The notes beneath the pieces are model-generated. The model was not told the DNA's origin, made no database searches, and saw only the letters and a list, made by a program, of their open reading frames with translations. A DNA stretch of 55,598 bases. It comes from Leptolyngbyaceae cyanobacterium M33_DOE_097 (GTDB lineage Bacteria; Cyanobacteriota; Cyanobacteriia; Leptolyngbyales; Leptolyngbyaceae). The DNA is taken from contig DVDV01000133.1 of NCBI GenBank assembly GCA_015296075.1, forward strand, positions 1 through 55,598. The letters run 5' to 3'. A program made the translations under genes and the position numbers. Below are positions 30,049-38,979 of this stretch, piece after piece (the stretch's first letter is position 1; every line of letters begins with the position of its first letter).

Positions 30049-31143
30049 ATGCTCAGTGAAATCGAAGCAGCTTTTGAGCGCAAAGACTACAAGACTGCCG
30101 CTCAGCTCTTAAAAACGCTGCAAAAACAGTCGCCTCAAGATGTTTGGGTTCGCTTTTATCTAGCGCGTTTGCAGGAGGTCGGGGGGCAGCTTGACACGGC
30201 AGAGCAGCTTTATTTGCAACTCCTCCAGCAATCAACTAATACCCGGCTCGTGGGTCAGGCACGGCAGGGTTTGCAACGTCTGGCAGAACTACGTCGATCG
30301 CGCCGACAGACAGCGATCGCTGCAGCCAATGCGGATCCAGGTAATGCCGGGTTAGGCTTTATGGTGCTAGAAGCGATCGCTGATGAACCCCGCAAGCAGG
30401 CAGCCGAGGGCCTTGCACGTATCGTCGGCACTGATGTATACACCGCGCAAATGCTCATCCCTAAGCGGGGTTGGCGACTTTACCGCAGTGGCAATTTTGC
30501 CGAGTTGCAGGTCTATGGTAAGGAGTTAAAGGCAGCCAAAGTGCCTGTTTTTTGGGCCGCTGCCGCTGAAATTGAAAAAATTCAAGTTTTTCGAGTCAGC
30601 CATTTTCAAAGTTTGACCCCAGCCACGGTTGTCTGTCGCAACGAGCAAAATCAGTTGGGGGCACTGCGATTTGAGTGGTCAGAGGTGAGCCAATGCGTTG
30701 AGGGCCTGTTACCTATTTTTGAGGAAGTGTTGGATCTGGGCTACCGCGATCGCCCGATTTGGAAAGAAAGTACCCAGGATTACGCCCGTTTCTACGACAT
30801 TCACCTGCCCCAACGGGGCTGTGTTTTGCGACTGCATGATAGCGCTTACAACTACAACGAAGGGGTTACGATCGCTCCTAACCCTGCAGCTAGCAGCCAA
30901 CACGACCGCAGCACGATTCGCATGAAGTGGAATCAGTTGATGGAACAATTGAAGCGATCGCAGCCCAACCCCCCAATTTGGAGTGACTTCACCACGTTTG
31001 GAGAGTCAGCCGCCGACTTTGATACAGCCCTGCACCGCTTAAAATCGCACATTTTTCTATCACGCGAGGCAGACACTTATTGGGATGCGGCCTTTCATGT
31101 CTACAGTTGCTTGATTTATTTGCAACAAAAAAAGGGTGATTAA
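30049..31143 (+). CDS. TPR-like hypothetical protein (364 aa)
   Basis: The N-terminal ~90 residues show two tetratricopeptide-like helix pairs (EAAFERKDYKTAAQLLKTLQKQSPQDVWVRFYLARLQEVGGQLDTAEQLYLQLL). The middle has a GLGFMVLEAI region and a segment around MLIPKRGWRLYRSGNFAELQVYGKELKAA. The C-terminal half is a mixed alpha/beta domain (ALRFEWSEVSQCVEGLLPIFEEVLDLG; QRGCVLRLHDSAYNYNEGV) I do not recognise. I chose the ATG at 30049 over the TTG at 30043. A terminator overlaps the stop codon. Probably cytosolic; role unknown. Confidence 0.75.
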   Translation: MLSEIEAAFERKDYKTAAQLLKTLQKQSPQDVWVRFYLARLQEVGGQLDTAEQLYLQLLQQSTNTRLVGQARQGLQRLAELRRSRRQTAIAAANADPGNAGLGFMVLEAIADEPRKQAAEGLARIVGTDVYTAQMLIPKRGWRLYRSGNFAELQVYGKELKAAKVPVFWAAAAEIEKIQVFRVSHFQSLTPATVVCRNEQNQLGALRFEWSEVSQCVEGLLPIFEEVLDLGYRDRPIWKESTQDYARFYDIHLPQRGCVLRLHDSAYNYNEGVTIAPNPAASSQHDRSTIRMKWNQLMEQLKRSQPNPPIWSDFTTFGESAADFDTALHRLKSHIFLSREADTYWDAAFHVYSCLIYLQQKKGD

Positions 31144-31155
31144 GTTCACCCTTTT
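31130..31155. terminator. Bidirectional terminator overlapping the TPR gene stop
   Basis: AAAAGGGTGA (31130-31139) and TCACCCTTTT (31146-31155) pair perfectly over 10 bp with the stop codon in the loop. A and T runs flank both sides, so it can serve the plus-strand gene and the minus-strand gene ending at 31180. Confidence 0.85.
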
Positions 31156-31179
31156 CTAAATAAGTTAGAGCAGCAAAAA

Positions 31180-31674
31180 CTAACCCGAAGTTTTCACTTG
31201 TTTTGCCATGTCTAAAAATGACTTCATGTTTGCACCGGGACGACGACGACCTGCTGCAGTCGGAGCCGCCAGATAATCGGTTGCAAAATTCGTCACTTTT
31301 GGCTCAGGCAGGTTAAGCCCATTGTTGGTGTTAGTAGGAGCCACAGGCTTGGCTTTATTTGCCTTTGTTGTTGTCACCTGCTTGACTTCGTTGACAATGG
31401 GTTTCACGTTTTCTTCGACGACTTGTGTTGCAGCAGAGACGGCCACTTTGCCATCTGTAACAGGCTCAGTCACCTTCGGAGGTTGAGTTGTTGCAGCCGC
31501 AGGCTTGGGGTTGGATGCTGCTGGAGCAACGGCAGCGGGAGCAACAGCACCCTGCCCTTTTGCATCTTCGAGTTCAAGGTAATAGCCCCCCGACTTTTTA
31601 CCGCCAAACAGCCCACCAACAAACCCTAAAATTCCAGAAAATAACTTGCCAAGAAAGTTAAATAAACCGCTCAT
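31180..31674 (-). CDS. Bipartite hypothetical protein: amphipathic N-terminus, basic C-terminal motif
   Basis: A 164-residue protein from the ATG at 31674, preceded by AGGAG; the in-frame extension to 31719 has no ribosome site. Three parts: a Gly/Phe-rich amphipathic helix (MSGLFNFLGKLFSGILGFVGGLFGG, about 1-26) that could lie on a membrane; a short SGGYYLELEDAKG block; a ~75-residue Ala/Pro/Val linker; and a C-terminal segment with GRRRPGANMKSFLDMAKQVK. The composition suggests a tether that links a membrane to a partner bound by the C-terminal motif. No family recognised by me. Confidence 0.7.
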   Translation of the reverse strand: MSGLFNFLGKLFSGILGFVGGLFGGKKSGGYYLELEDAKGQGAVAPAAVAPAASNPKPAAATTQPPKVTEPVTDGKVAVSAATQVVEENVKPIVNEVKQVTTTKANKAKPVAPTNTNNGLNLPEPKVTNFATDYLAAPTAAGRRRPGANMKSFLDMAKQVKTSG

Positions 31675-31723
31675 TCCGACTGCTCCTAGTACTTCGACGT
31701 GCCAATAAAAAATCTGCAAGAGG

Positions 31724-31785
31724 ATTGTAAAAAATGCCGATCCTTACCCAAGAACAACTTACCCGTTAACTTTGTTTAACAAAGT
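31724..31785 (-). promoter_or_regulatory. Promoter and upstream dyad of the bipartite protein gene
   Basis: On the minus strand TTGGGT (31751-31746) and TACAAT (31729-31724) are 16 nt apart, a plausible sigma-70 promoter 50 nt upstream of the start. Just upstream of it lies a perfect 17-nt dyad, ACTTTGTT-T-AACAAAGT (31769-31785). The placement would suit an activator site. Confidence 0.5.
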
Positions 31786-32236
31786 CAGTTCTCAGTGGGT
31801 AATCAAATCCAACGATTCAGTGAATACAGTAAAAACAGATTCACCTAAGCTGCCATCACCGATTTCCCTGATAGTTGACCTGGTTAGCAAGGGCGATCGC
31901 TGCAAGCTTTCCAATAAATAATCGTCCCCGATTATGAGATTCTGCCAGAGCTGGTTGCAAGATCTATCTACACTTTGTTGCAAAACTTAATTCTGTGTTG
32001 AGAGAATTATTTTTGGTAGAATCCTCTGACCTGAGTTCTAAGCAATCACCTCTAATGCCACTGCTGTTTCGATGCATCCATAAATAGGGCGATAAATGCC
32101 ATTTTATCTACTGCCACAGGTGATGGATCAACCCCTTTAGCCTAGCAATTAGACTTGTAAGTAGAACAGGACTGTTAATTCTTTGCTAGATTTTATTAGT
32201 CTTACTACTAAATTGTTAAGCAATATTTCATTAAGT
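31786..32236. other. Divergent intergenic region
   Basis: About 450 nt of AT-rich sequence between the bipartite protein gene and the hydrolase. TTGTGT and TAGAAT near 31993-32022 are about 18 nt apart and could be the hydrolase promoter. A 63-codon minus-strand ORF (31792-31983) has no ribosome site and looks random. No RNA gene seen. Confidence 0.4.
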
Positions 32237-32902
32237 ATGGTTGCTGCATCACAAAATCCCGTCTTACTAATTCATGGCATTTGGGATACGGGTGCTATTT
32301 TTGACTCGATGGCGGCTCACCTCAACCGGAAGGGATGGGATGTTCACACAATCGACTTAGTACCCAATAACGGTGATGCGCCGCTTGAAGATTTAGCGGA
32401 GCAAGTTGCAACCTATGCCCGAAAGCGGTTTGGGGATCAACCTTTTGACCTGGTGGGTTTTAGCATGGGCGGGTTGGTTGGGCGCTACTATCTCCAACGG
32501 CTAGGAGGAATTCACAACGTCCAGCGTTTTGCCACGCTCTCTTCTCCGCATAATGGGACATTAACCGCGCATGGGTATCTGCGCCCCGCCGGATATCAAA
32601 TGCGGATTAACAGTGAGTTCATACAAGATTTGAACACTGATATCCACACCCTCCGTCAAATCAACTTCACCTCGGTATGGACTCCCTTAGACGCAATGAT
32701 TTTGCCAGCTAGCAGCTCCATCGTGCCAGTCGGTCGTCTGGTAAAGGTATGGGTGCCCCTGCATGCATGGATGGTATCGGACTGGCGCGGCATTTTGGCT
32801 GTGGAAGCCGCATTGTCTGAGCCACTGGGCCAGCGGTCAGGTGCGGCTGAGTCTACTCTTCCGCTTCCGACTCTGCTTCCTCTTCGTCGCCGGGCAAGTT
32901 AA
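32237..32902 (+). CDS. Alpha/beta hydrolase, lipase-like
   Basis: A 221-residue alpha/beta hydrolase of the triacylglycerol lipase/PGAP1-like type. Oxyanion-loop motif [11 protein letters not shown] (about 10-19), nucleophile elbow [16 protein letters not shown] with Ser76, and later candidates for the acid (TPLDAMILP) and histidine (WVPLHAWM). I chose the ATG at 32237; a TTG at 32183 would add 18 residues. The last ~17 residues ([16 protein letters not shown]) are read antisense to the acidic tail of the gyrA paralogue: the two genes converge and overlap by 50 nt. No signal peptide; substrate unknown. Confidence 0.85.
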   Translation: MVAASQNPVLLIHGIWDTGAIFDSMAAHLNRKGWDVHTIDLVPNNGDAPLEDLAEQVATYARKRFGDQPFDLVGFSMGGLVGRYYLQRLGGIHNVQRFATLSSPHNGTLTAHGYLRPAGYQMRINSEFIQDLNTDIHTLRQINFTSVWTPLDAMILPASSSIVPVGRLVKVWVPLHAWMVSDWRGILAVEAALSEPLGQRSGAAESTLPLPTLLPLRRRAS

Positions 32903-35435
32903 TTGGGGTAATGCTCGCCAAGCGCTCGTCGGTATTGAGTTTAAGCAGGCGATCGCCCTTATCATCCCGTCCCTTCATTGGGCGAGTGTCTGGCTCAATT
33001 CGCGTCATTCGGCTTGCGGTTGTAGTAATCATGACTGGCTGTTGCGGAATCGCGACCACAACCCCTGCCAGCGTATCAGAACGATTATTGAAGACAAACA
33101 CTTGAATCCCCAAATCACCAGGCGTTGAGAGCCTCAAACTACTCAACGGCAAGCGCTTGGCGTAACCCTGCTCAGAAATCAGTAAGAAGCTCTCATCGGG
33201 AAAGACGATCGCACAACCGATCATCTGTTCTTGGCGACGCAGCCGCATTGCTACATTTCCTTGCGCGGTACGGCTCATCACGGGTAAATGCTCGCCAATT
33301 TCAAGGTGAAGTGCTCGTCCCCCTGACGATGCCAGCACAATTCGATAGCCCTCTTCAACCAGGGAAGCATGGGTTAGTTGATCGTCTTCCTTCAACTTGA
33401 TCAGCGTTAACCCCCGGCCTGTTAAGTCGGCAAATTCTTCAATGCTGAGCCGTTTAACGCGTCCCTGCTGGGTCACAAGTAGCAAGAAAAAGGATTCTAA
33501 ATCTTCGGGTAAGAGAAATGCGCTCGCAATCAGGTTGCGATCGCCCTGGGTTGAGGCCGGCAATAGCGTCACGAGGGGGGTGCCCTTGGCGTTACTACGC
33601 CCAGATGCCACTGGAATATCCGCTACACTGACCGGATATGCCTTCCCGGTGCGAGTGATTACGACTAGCATGTTGCCCGTCGTAGCGAACATCGTTTGGG
33701 TCACAAAGTCGTCCTCCTCTTCGAGGACACCTGCCTGTTTTTCGACCATGCGGTTGAGGTTGCGCTGGTATGCCTTGGGGGTCAGCCGCCGCACGTAGCC
33801 CCGTTGCGTAATCTCGACAACCGTTTCCTGTTCTTCTTCAACTTCAAGATCGAGAGTCGCCAACAGCGGACTATCGAGGTCTAACCCTTCAATATCAAGG
33901 CGCGGTTCTCCATTCGCCTGGGTTGCAGTTTCGTGCAGACCCAAGATCTTTGTGCGACGGTCATCCCCAAACTTTTTCTTGAGTGCGCGCAGATCCTTCT
34001 TCAGCGCTTTTAGCAACTCACGCCGATCGCCCAAGAGTCGTTGCAGCTCGGTCACTCGTTCGGCCAATTCATCAAACTCGGTTTGCAGATTTTGCCGCTC
34101 CATGCCCGTCAGACGGCGGAGGGGCATCGCCAGGATCGCATCGGCTTGGCGATCGCTAAACTCAAACTCCGCCTGCATTTCGGCCTTCGCAGTGCTGCCA
34201 TCGGGGGCATTCCGCAAAATTTCGATGATCTCATCCAGATGATTCAAGGCCAATATCAAGGCTTCTAGCAGATGCAACCGAGCTTCAGCCCGATTTAGCT
34301 CGTGCTGATAACGCCGAGTGAGCGTCTCCTCACGAAACGTTATAAAGGACTGGAGTAACTCCCGCAGGCTCATCTGCTTGGGTTGCCCGTTATCGAGCGC
34401 CAATAAAATCGCCCCAAAGTTGGTTTGAAGTGCCGTTTGCTTGTAGAGAATGCCCAGAATTTTTTGTAGATTGGCTTCTCGCTTCAGCTCAATCACCACG
34501 CGAATGCCCTCGCGATCGCTCTCATCCCGAATATCGGCAATTCCTTCTAAGCGTCCCTGGTTGACCAAATCTGCCACCTTCTCAATCCAGGCCGATTTGT
34601 TGACCTGGTAGGGCAGCTCGGTCACGACAATCGCCGCCCGTCGATGGCGGCCTCGACCCGGTTGCACTTCCTCAATTTGCACCACCCCACGCGCTGGGAT
34701 GCTACCACGCCCGGTCAAGTAAGCTTCACGGATCCCCTCCTGGCTAATAATCTCGCCACCTGTAGGGTAGTCAGGGCCGGGGATCAGTTCTAAAAGTTTC
34801 TCATCTGACAGATTAGGGTTATCAATAAGGGCGATCAAACCATCCACCACTTCGTTGAGGTTGTGGGGTGGAATGTTGGTTGCCATTCCAACCGCAATGC
34901 CCGAGCTGCCATTAAGCAACAAAATCGGGAGCTGAGCTGGCAAAACCGATGGCTCTTGTTGGGAGTTGTCAAAGTTTGAGACAAAATCAACCGTCTCATC
35001 CCCAATCTCGGTTAACAGCGCGCTATTACCCACTTCGGCCAAACGGGTCTCAGTGTAACGCATGGCCGCAGGTGGGTCATCATCAACCGAGCCAAAGTTA
35101 CCGTGCCCAGCCAAGAGCGGGTAGCGACTTGAAAAGTCTTGCACCATCCGCACGAGCGCGTCATAAACCGCCTGATCACCGTGGGGGTGATATTTACCCA
35201 ACACATCCCCGACGACACGGGCGCATTTACGATAGGGGCGATCGGGGGTCAAACCGAGTTCGTGCATGGCATAGAGAATGCGACGGTGAACGGGTTTTAA
35301 CCCATCCCGTGCATCGGGCAATGCCCGCCCCACAATCACGCTCATGGCGTATTCCAGATAAGACTGTTGCATCTCGGTGTGCAACGCCGTCGAAATTATC
35401 TGCCCGCCAGAAAGCATATTGAGTTGCTTAGCCAT
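32853..35435 (-). CDS. Second DNA gyrase/topoisomerase IV A-like subunit
   Basis: A type IIA topoisomerase A subunit of 860 residues, the same length as GyrA at 10.9 kb. Catalytic tyrosine Y127 in AAMRYTE, winged helix, coiled-coil gate (about 370-500) and a C-terminal beta-pinwheel. Where GyrA has its box, this protein has [14 protein letters not shown], so the DNA-wrapping box is lost; that favours a ParC-like, decatenating role or a specialised gyrase. The Ser83-equivalent residue is again Gln (Q88). Cyanobacteria commonly carry such a second gene. It ends in an acidic tail ([12 protein letters not shown]). Confidence 0.9.
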   Translation of the reverse strand: MAKQLNMLSGGQIISTALHTEMQQSYLEYAMSVIVGRALPDARDGLKPVHRRILYAMHELGLTPDRPYRKCARVVGDVLGKYHPHGDQAVYDALVRMVQDFSSRYPLLAGHGNFGSVDDDPPAAMRYTETRLAEVGNSALLTEIGDETVDFVSNFDNSQQEPSVLPAQLPILLLNGSSGIAVGMATNIPPHNLNEVVDGLIALIDNPNLSDEKLLELIPGPDYPTGGEIISQEGIREAYLTGRGSIPARGVVQIEEVQPGRGRHRRAAIVVTELPYQVNKSAWIEKVADLVNQGRLEGIADIRDESDREGIRVVIELKREANLQKILGILYKQTALQTNFGAILLALDNGQPKQMSLRELLQSFITFREETLTRRYQHELNRAEARLHLLEALILALNHLDEIIEILRNAPDGSTAKAEMQAEFEFSDRQADAILAMPLRRLTGMERQNLQTEFDELAERVTELQRLLGDRRELLKALKKDLRALKKKFGDDRRTKILGLHETATQANGEPRLDIEGLDLDSPLLATLDLEVEEEQETVVEITQRGYVRRLTPKAYQRNLNRMVEKQAGVLEEEDDFVTQTMFATTGNMLVVITRTGKAYPVSVADIPVASGRSNAKGTPLVTLLPASTQGDRNLIASAFLLPEDLESFFLLLVTQQGRVKRLSIEEFADLTGRGLTLIKLKEDDQLTHASLVEEGYRIVLASSGGRALHLEIGEHLPVMSRTAQGNVAMRLRRQEQMIGCAIVFPDESFLLISEQGYAKRLPLSSLRLSTPGDLGIQVFVFNNRSDTLAGVVVAIPQQPVMITTTASRMTRIEPDTRPMKGRDDKGDRLLKLNTDERLASITPINLPGDEEEAESEAEE

Positions 35436-35631
35436 GTCGTACGTTCCTCGTTTGTGTCCTCGAACCCTCTACACAGATGCTTAAAAATCTAAAACATAAT
35501 CGAATCTTCATCTATCTTGCGGATTACTGTTTCAATTTGTTTGTACAGCCAATTAGCATAGTGAAAAATCCTATCCTGAATTTCGTTATGAGTTTACTGG
35601 TGCGATCGCTAGGCCACGCTGTGAGGAAGCT

Positions 35632-36030
35632 ATGAAAACAGTTTTGATTGTTGAGGATGATCCAATCAATGCACGAGTTTTTTCCAAAATATTGATGAAA
35701 CGCGGTGGTTTGGCGGTAAAGCACACAGAAGATGTCGAAGAGGTGATGCAAATTGCCCAGGCTAAAGAAGCCGACATCATTTTGATGGACGTCTCGCTGG
35801 CACGTAGCGTCTATCAGGGGAAATCGGTGGATGGAATTCAAATCACCCAGATGCTCAAGCAAGACCCTGAAACCGCCCATCTGCCCATTATTTTGGTGAC
35901 AGCCCATGCGATGCAGGGCGATCGCGAAAACTTTTTAAAACAGAGTGGGGCAGATGACTACATCTCAAAACCCGTTGTTGATCATGAGTCGTTTATCAAC
36001 CAGATCATGGCGTTGTTGCCAAATGACTGA
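35632..36030 (+). CDS. Stand-alone response regulator receiver (CheY-like)
   Basis: A 132-residue single receiver domain. Acidic pocket D9/D10, phospho-acceptor D53 in ILMDVSLA, T90 in ILVTAHA and K113 in YISKPV are all present, so it should be phosphorylatable. There is a small insertion after D53 (RSVYQGKSVDG), as in DivK/PilH-like and phytochrome-partner regulators. No output domain, and no kinase gene next to it. The ATG at 35632 has GAGGAAGCT just before it. Confidence 0.92.
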   Translation: MKTVLIVEDDPINARVFSKILMKRGGLAVKHTEDVEEVMQIAQAKEADIILMDVSLARSVYQGKSVDGIQITQMLKQDPETAHLPIILVTAHAMQGDRENFLKQSGADDYISKPVVDHESFINQIMALLPND

Positions 36031-36264
36031 GCCGCGATCGCCGATTTCGTGATGCCAGGTTAACCATCACCCCAGATGCAACCCAACCAGCATAAACTAC
36101 CGATACCCCGACTATAAAAGCAATTCGTCATTTTCCACCAAAGTTTTAACTCGTAGCATCAAAGATACCAAAAATTTCGCAGAAATAGATACTTTTGTAC
36201 TATTGTGCCAAATTTTGTCTCTGCGCTTCAAGCTCAATGGCTCAAACGACCTTAGATGCAGACA

Positions 36265-37095
36265 TTACTGTCGGGTAGACAACTCTAAAACCTGGTTTAG
36301 CTTGCCGCTCTGAAACCCTTCTAGATCGAGTGTGACGTAGACAAACCCAAAAGATTTGAAGGCTTCGACCAGGGCTGGCAGATTCGCAGTTAAAACAAAC
36401 TCTTTGAGCTGGTCAGCGGGGAGTTCGATTCGGGCGGTATCGCTTTCAGAGCGGACACGGAGCGTCTTTAGCCCTAACCGACGCAGATATACCTCCGCTC
36501 GGCCTACCCGTTGGAGCTTCGCAATCGTAATTTCTTCGCCGTAAGGAAAGCGAGAGCTAAGGCAGGGTTGAGCAGGTTTATCCCAACAGGGTAGGCCCAA
36601 ATGTTTCGCCAACTCGCGTACTTCCAATTTGGTGATGCCAACTTCTGCCAGGGGCGATCGCGCACCGCGTTCTTTTGCCGCTTGAATGCCCGGTCGATAG
36701 TCCTGCAAATCATCAGCATTGACGCCATCTACAACGTAGGGATAACCCTGGGCGATCGCCATTGGCTTGAGCGTGTCATGTAATTCGCTTTTGCAGAAAT
36801 AACAACGATTGGTGGGGTTTGCCGCGTAGTTGGGGTTCTCCATCTCGTGAGTCTCAACCAACTCATGCCGAATCCCGATTTCGGCGGCCTGAGTGCAGGC
36901 ATCCTCTAAATCTTCAGGTAAGAGTGAAGGCGAGACAGCCGTTACAGCCAGGGCGCGATCGCCTAACGCATCGGAGGCAACCTTAGCGACCAAAGTGCTG
37001 TCAATGCCACCTGAATAGGCAATCAAGGCCCGATCCATTTCAGCAAACAGGGCTTTTAACGTTTCAAATTTTTGCTGCAAAGTTTCTGACAACAT
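36265..37095 (-). CDS. larE: ATP-dependent sacrificial sulfur transferase LarE
   Basis: A 276-residue PP-loop enzyme that donates sulfur to the pyridinium-dithiocarboxylate scaffold of the nickel-pincer cofactor used by lactate racemase-type enzymes. The ATP pyrophosphatase loop SGGIDST is at 28-34. Cysteines C98 and C101 (NRCYFCKSEL) and C178 (QPCLSSRFPYG) fit the three-cysteine layout of LarE proteins that hold a [4Fe-4S] cluster, rather than the single sacrificial cysteine type. LarB and LarC are not in the window, so the final nickel enzyme here is unknown. Confidence 0.88.
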   Translation of the reverse strand: MLSETLQQKFETLKALFAEMDRALIAYSGGIDSTLVAKVASDALGDRALAVTAVSPSLLPEDLEDACTQAAEIGIRHELVETHEMENPNYAANPTNRCYFCKSELHDTLKPMAIAQGYPYVVDGVNADDLQDYRPGIQAAKERGARSPLAEVGITKLEVRELAKHLGLPCWDKPAQPCLSSRFPYGEEITIAKLQRVGRAEVYLRRLGLKTLRVRSESDTARIELPADQLKEFVLTANLPALVEAFKSFGFVYVTLDLEGFQSGKLNQVLELSTRQ

Positions 37096-37277
37096 AGCTT
37101 TTTGGGAATCTCGTGCGTCGCATAAAAGGATTCCTTTTCAGCGTAACGAATTCAGTGACTTATTAAGACCCGCGATCGCCCTAGAAGTGCCGCAAGACAC
37201 TATTCATCGCCTTAGAACTGGCACTTTTGCAGAAATCCTATGGCCCAAACGGCATCAACAGGAGGGAGACACAACAA

Positions 37278-37307
37278 AAAAGGAGAAGTAAACCTACTCC
37301 TCCTTTT
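37278..37307 (-). terminator. petE terminator
   Basis: On plus coordinates 37278-37290 pairs with 37295-37307 over 13 bp with one mismatch and an AACC loop. It lies 28 nt after the petE stop and the stem itself ends in a T-run on the minus strand. Confidence 0.82.
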
Positions 37308-37334
37308 CACCGAAGTTAAAAATGGCTAACGAAA

Positions 37335-37754
37335 TTAGCCAGCAACATTGATTTTGCCAACCATACCAGCGGTGCGGTGTGGTGCGCAGTAATAGCTATA
37401 GGAACCTGCAGGAGCATCTTTGGGGATGGTGACTTCAAAACCCTGACCAGGAGTCATCTCCATGTTGGGGTGAGATAAAGACTTAGCCAGTGCCTTATCT
37501 TGACCAGGAATTGCTTTGTCGTCAAAGACAACGTTGTGAGGAGGAACCTTGTTTACGAGAAACTTAACGGTATCACCAGGTTTAACGGTCACTTCTGCGG
37601 GTACAAATTGCAGCATACCGTTGTCAGCACCCATTTTGATGGTGACGGTATCAGCGGCAGCCGGATCAGCCGCAGCAAAGAAGCTACCAATGACCAGCAG
37701 GGCCGCGAAGAGGGTCAGGTAAAGGCTCTTTGTCAAAGACTTAATCTGTTTCAT
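37335..37754 (-). CDS. petE: Plastocyanin precursor
   Basis: Lumenal blue-copper protein that carries electrons from cytochrome b6f to photosystem I. The 139-residue precursor has a Sec/Tat-type signal peptide (1-34, ending PAAA-DTVT). Copper ligands are H73 (PPHNVVFDD), C123, H126 and M131 ([11 protein letters not shown]). Mature length about 105 fits. A 10-nt palindrome TAATCGATTA (37766-37775) sits in the leader. It follows psbV and psbV2 on the same strand, though terminators separate the genes. Copper-dependent control is typical of petE, but no regulator site was identified. Confidence 0.97.
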   Translation of the reverse strand: MKQIKSLTKSLYLTLFAALLVIGSFFAAADPAAADTVTIKMGADNGMLQFVPAEVTVKPGDTVKFLVNKVPPHNVVFDDKAIPGQDKALAKSLSHPNMEMTPGQGFEVTIPKDAPAGSYSYYCAPHRTAGMVGKINVAG

Positions 37755-37887
37755 GACTTCTCAATTAATCGATTATTGGCTTCAGATCTGATTCTACAAC
37801 CAAACTACGACGCTTTGTCGAAGTTTCTTTCGGGTAATTTCGGTTTCTGCGGCTGTAGTTTCACGGCTTGACAAATTTTCGTAAGCT

Positions 37888-38394
37888 TTACTGAATCGGC
37901 TCATCTGTGAACTTTTTCACGCCCCAGCCTGGTGCCGTTTGCGCCGCTCTCAGCACGAAGCCCGCTAGATTTTCGATGTCTGCTTGAGCCAACCAACTTT
38001 CCGGTACTTCTCGACACCAGATGGTGTCTTCGCTGCCATCGTAGGTCAACGGATGCCGCATGTATTCCACTAAGGCGTTGATTGTATCGCGCGGTGGGGT
38101 TGCTCCCTGTAAGTCTTTGAGAGAAAGCGATACAGTCGGATTTGATAACGTGCCACCCGCCACATGGCAGTTCAAACAGTTGCGCTCAAACAGTTGCTTA
38201 CCACTGGTCAACTGCTCCGGTGAAAAGGTCTTGGTCGCCCCGTCTGCATCCAGTTCTAGAGCCACTGGCTCAGTCACTTTCAGGTACTTCGTAATGTAGG
38301 GATCCTTAGCGGCATAGGCTGGAGATAGCAGAAAGCACCAAAGTGCGATCGCCAGGGTAAACAGACGACACAGCCAGACAGATGAGTTGAGCAT
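37888..38394 (-). CDS. psbV2: Cytochrome c-550-like protein PsbV2
   Basis: A 168-residue lumenal c-type cytochrome, paralogue of PsbV. I chose the ATG at 38394: signal peptide MLNSSVWLCRLFTLAIALW then PAYA-AKDPY. Heme motif C73-x-x-C76-H77 in NCLNCHVAGG. At the place of the second axial histidine of PsbV (EVHPS) this protein has C127 in DTIWCREVPE. A Cys ligand is the known peculiarity of PsbV2 in Thermosynechococcus, so the name fits well. Tail ends GVKKFTDEPIQ, not the GGGKIYY of PsbV. Its role is not settled; it may partly replace cytochrome c-550 at PSII or act in another lumenal redox step. Confidence 0.88.
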   Translation of the reverse strand: MLNSSVWLCRLFTLAIALWCFLLSPAYAAKDPYITKYLKVTEPVALELDADGATKTFSPEQLTSGKQLFERNCLNCHVAGGTLSNPTVSLSLKDLQGATPPRDTINALVEYMRHPLTYDGSEDTIWCREVPESWLAQADIENLAGFVLRAAQTAPGWGVKKFTDEPIQ

Positions 38395-38406
38395 TAGTTT
38401 GAGATA

Positions 38407-38470
38407 GAAAAAACAACAAAAGGGCAAAGTAAGGCAGCCTTACCGTAGAAGCTGCAACCTACTCTGCCCT
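38407..38470 (-). terminator. psbV terminator and branched hairpin
   Basis: On the minus strand AGGGCAGAGTA (38470-38460) pairs with TACTTTGCCCT (38431-38421), with GTAAGG/CCTTAC arms inside, and TTTGTTGTTTTTT follows (38420-38408). It sits in the gap between psbV and psbV2 and should end most psbV transcripts. Confidence 0.78.
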
Positions 38471-38487
38471 CAACGTATTAAACAGGT

Positions 38488-38979
38488 TTAGTAATAGATC
38501 TTGCCGCCGCCCCACTTGTCGCCAACGACTTTGGGTTGAATCAAGATGTGACCTGCGATCGCGACCAGGTCTTCTTTGGTCAGGTTTCGCATTTCGGGGA
38601 AGATATCTTTGCTCTTAATGCTGGGGTGAACTTCGGAAATCTCAACTGCACCATCATAGGAGGTTGGAACTTCCATGTAATCTACCAAAGCATCAATCGT
38701 GTTGCGAGGAGGGGTAGCCAACTCTAACGATTCGGGGTCAAGCCCGACGTTAGGGTCTGTTTTAGTCACTCCACCAACATGACATTGAGCGCAAGCATAT
38801 TGAAATAGGCGTTTTCCTTCTTTAACTTGCTTCAGTGTCAAAACAGTCGTATCACCTGCTGCATTAATCGGCACTGTGCGAGTTGCTTCATCGAGTTCAG
38901 CGGCCGCAACACTGCTGACAAACGTCTGAAACGCGAAGAATACAGTGGCTACCAGAAGCCAAATGTATCTTTTAAACAT
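38488..38979 (-). CDS. psbV: Cytochrome c-550 of photosystem II
   Basis: Extrinsic lumenal subunit that stabilises the oxygen-evolving Mn cluster. 163-residue precursor: signal peptide 1-26 (ending SVAA-AELDEATRT), heme motif C63-x-x-C66-H67 (CAQCHVGG) and second axial ligand H118 in EVHPSIKSKDIF, which equal H41 and H92 of the mature protein. It ends with WGGGKIYY. AAGGAG precedes the ATG by 4 nt. First gene of the psbV-psbV2-petE cluster. Confidence 0.98.
   Translation of the reverse strand: MFKRYIWLLVATVFFAFQTFVSSVAAAELDEATRTVPINAAGDTTVLTLKQVKEGKRLFQYACAQCHVGGVTKTDPNVGLDPESLELATPPRNTIDALVDYMEVPTSYDGAVEISEVHPSIKSKDIFPEMRNLTKEDLVAIAGHILIQPKVVGDKWGGGKIYY

Noticed and set aside
31792-31983. 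63-codon minus-strand ORF
   Set aside because: No ribosome site and no recognisable pattern; lies in an intergenic region with promoter-like boxes.
36049-36070. GTGATG/CATCAC arms after the response regulator
   Set aside because: Six-bp stem that competes with an internal GGTTAACC palindrome, and no T-run.
37766-37775. TAATCGATTA in the petE leader as a regulator site
   Set aside because: A 10-nt AT-rich palindrome is expected often by chance; no second copy or promoter pairing supports it.
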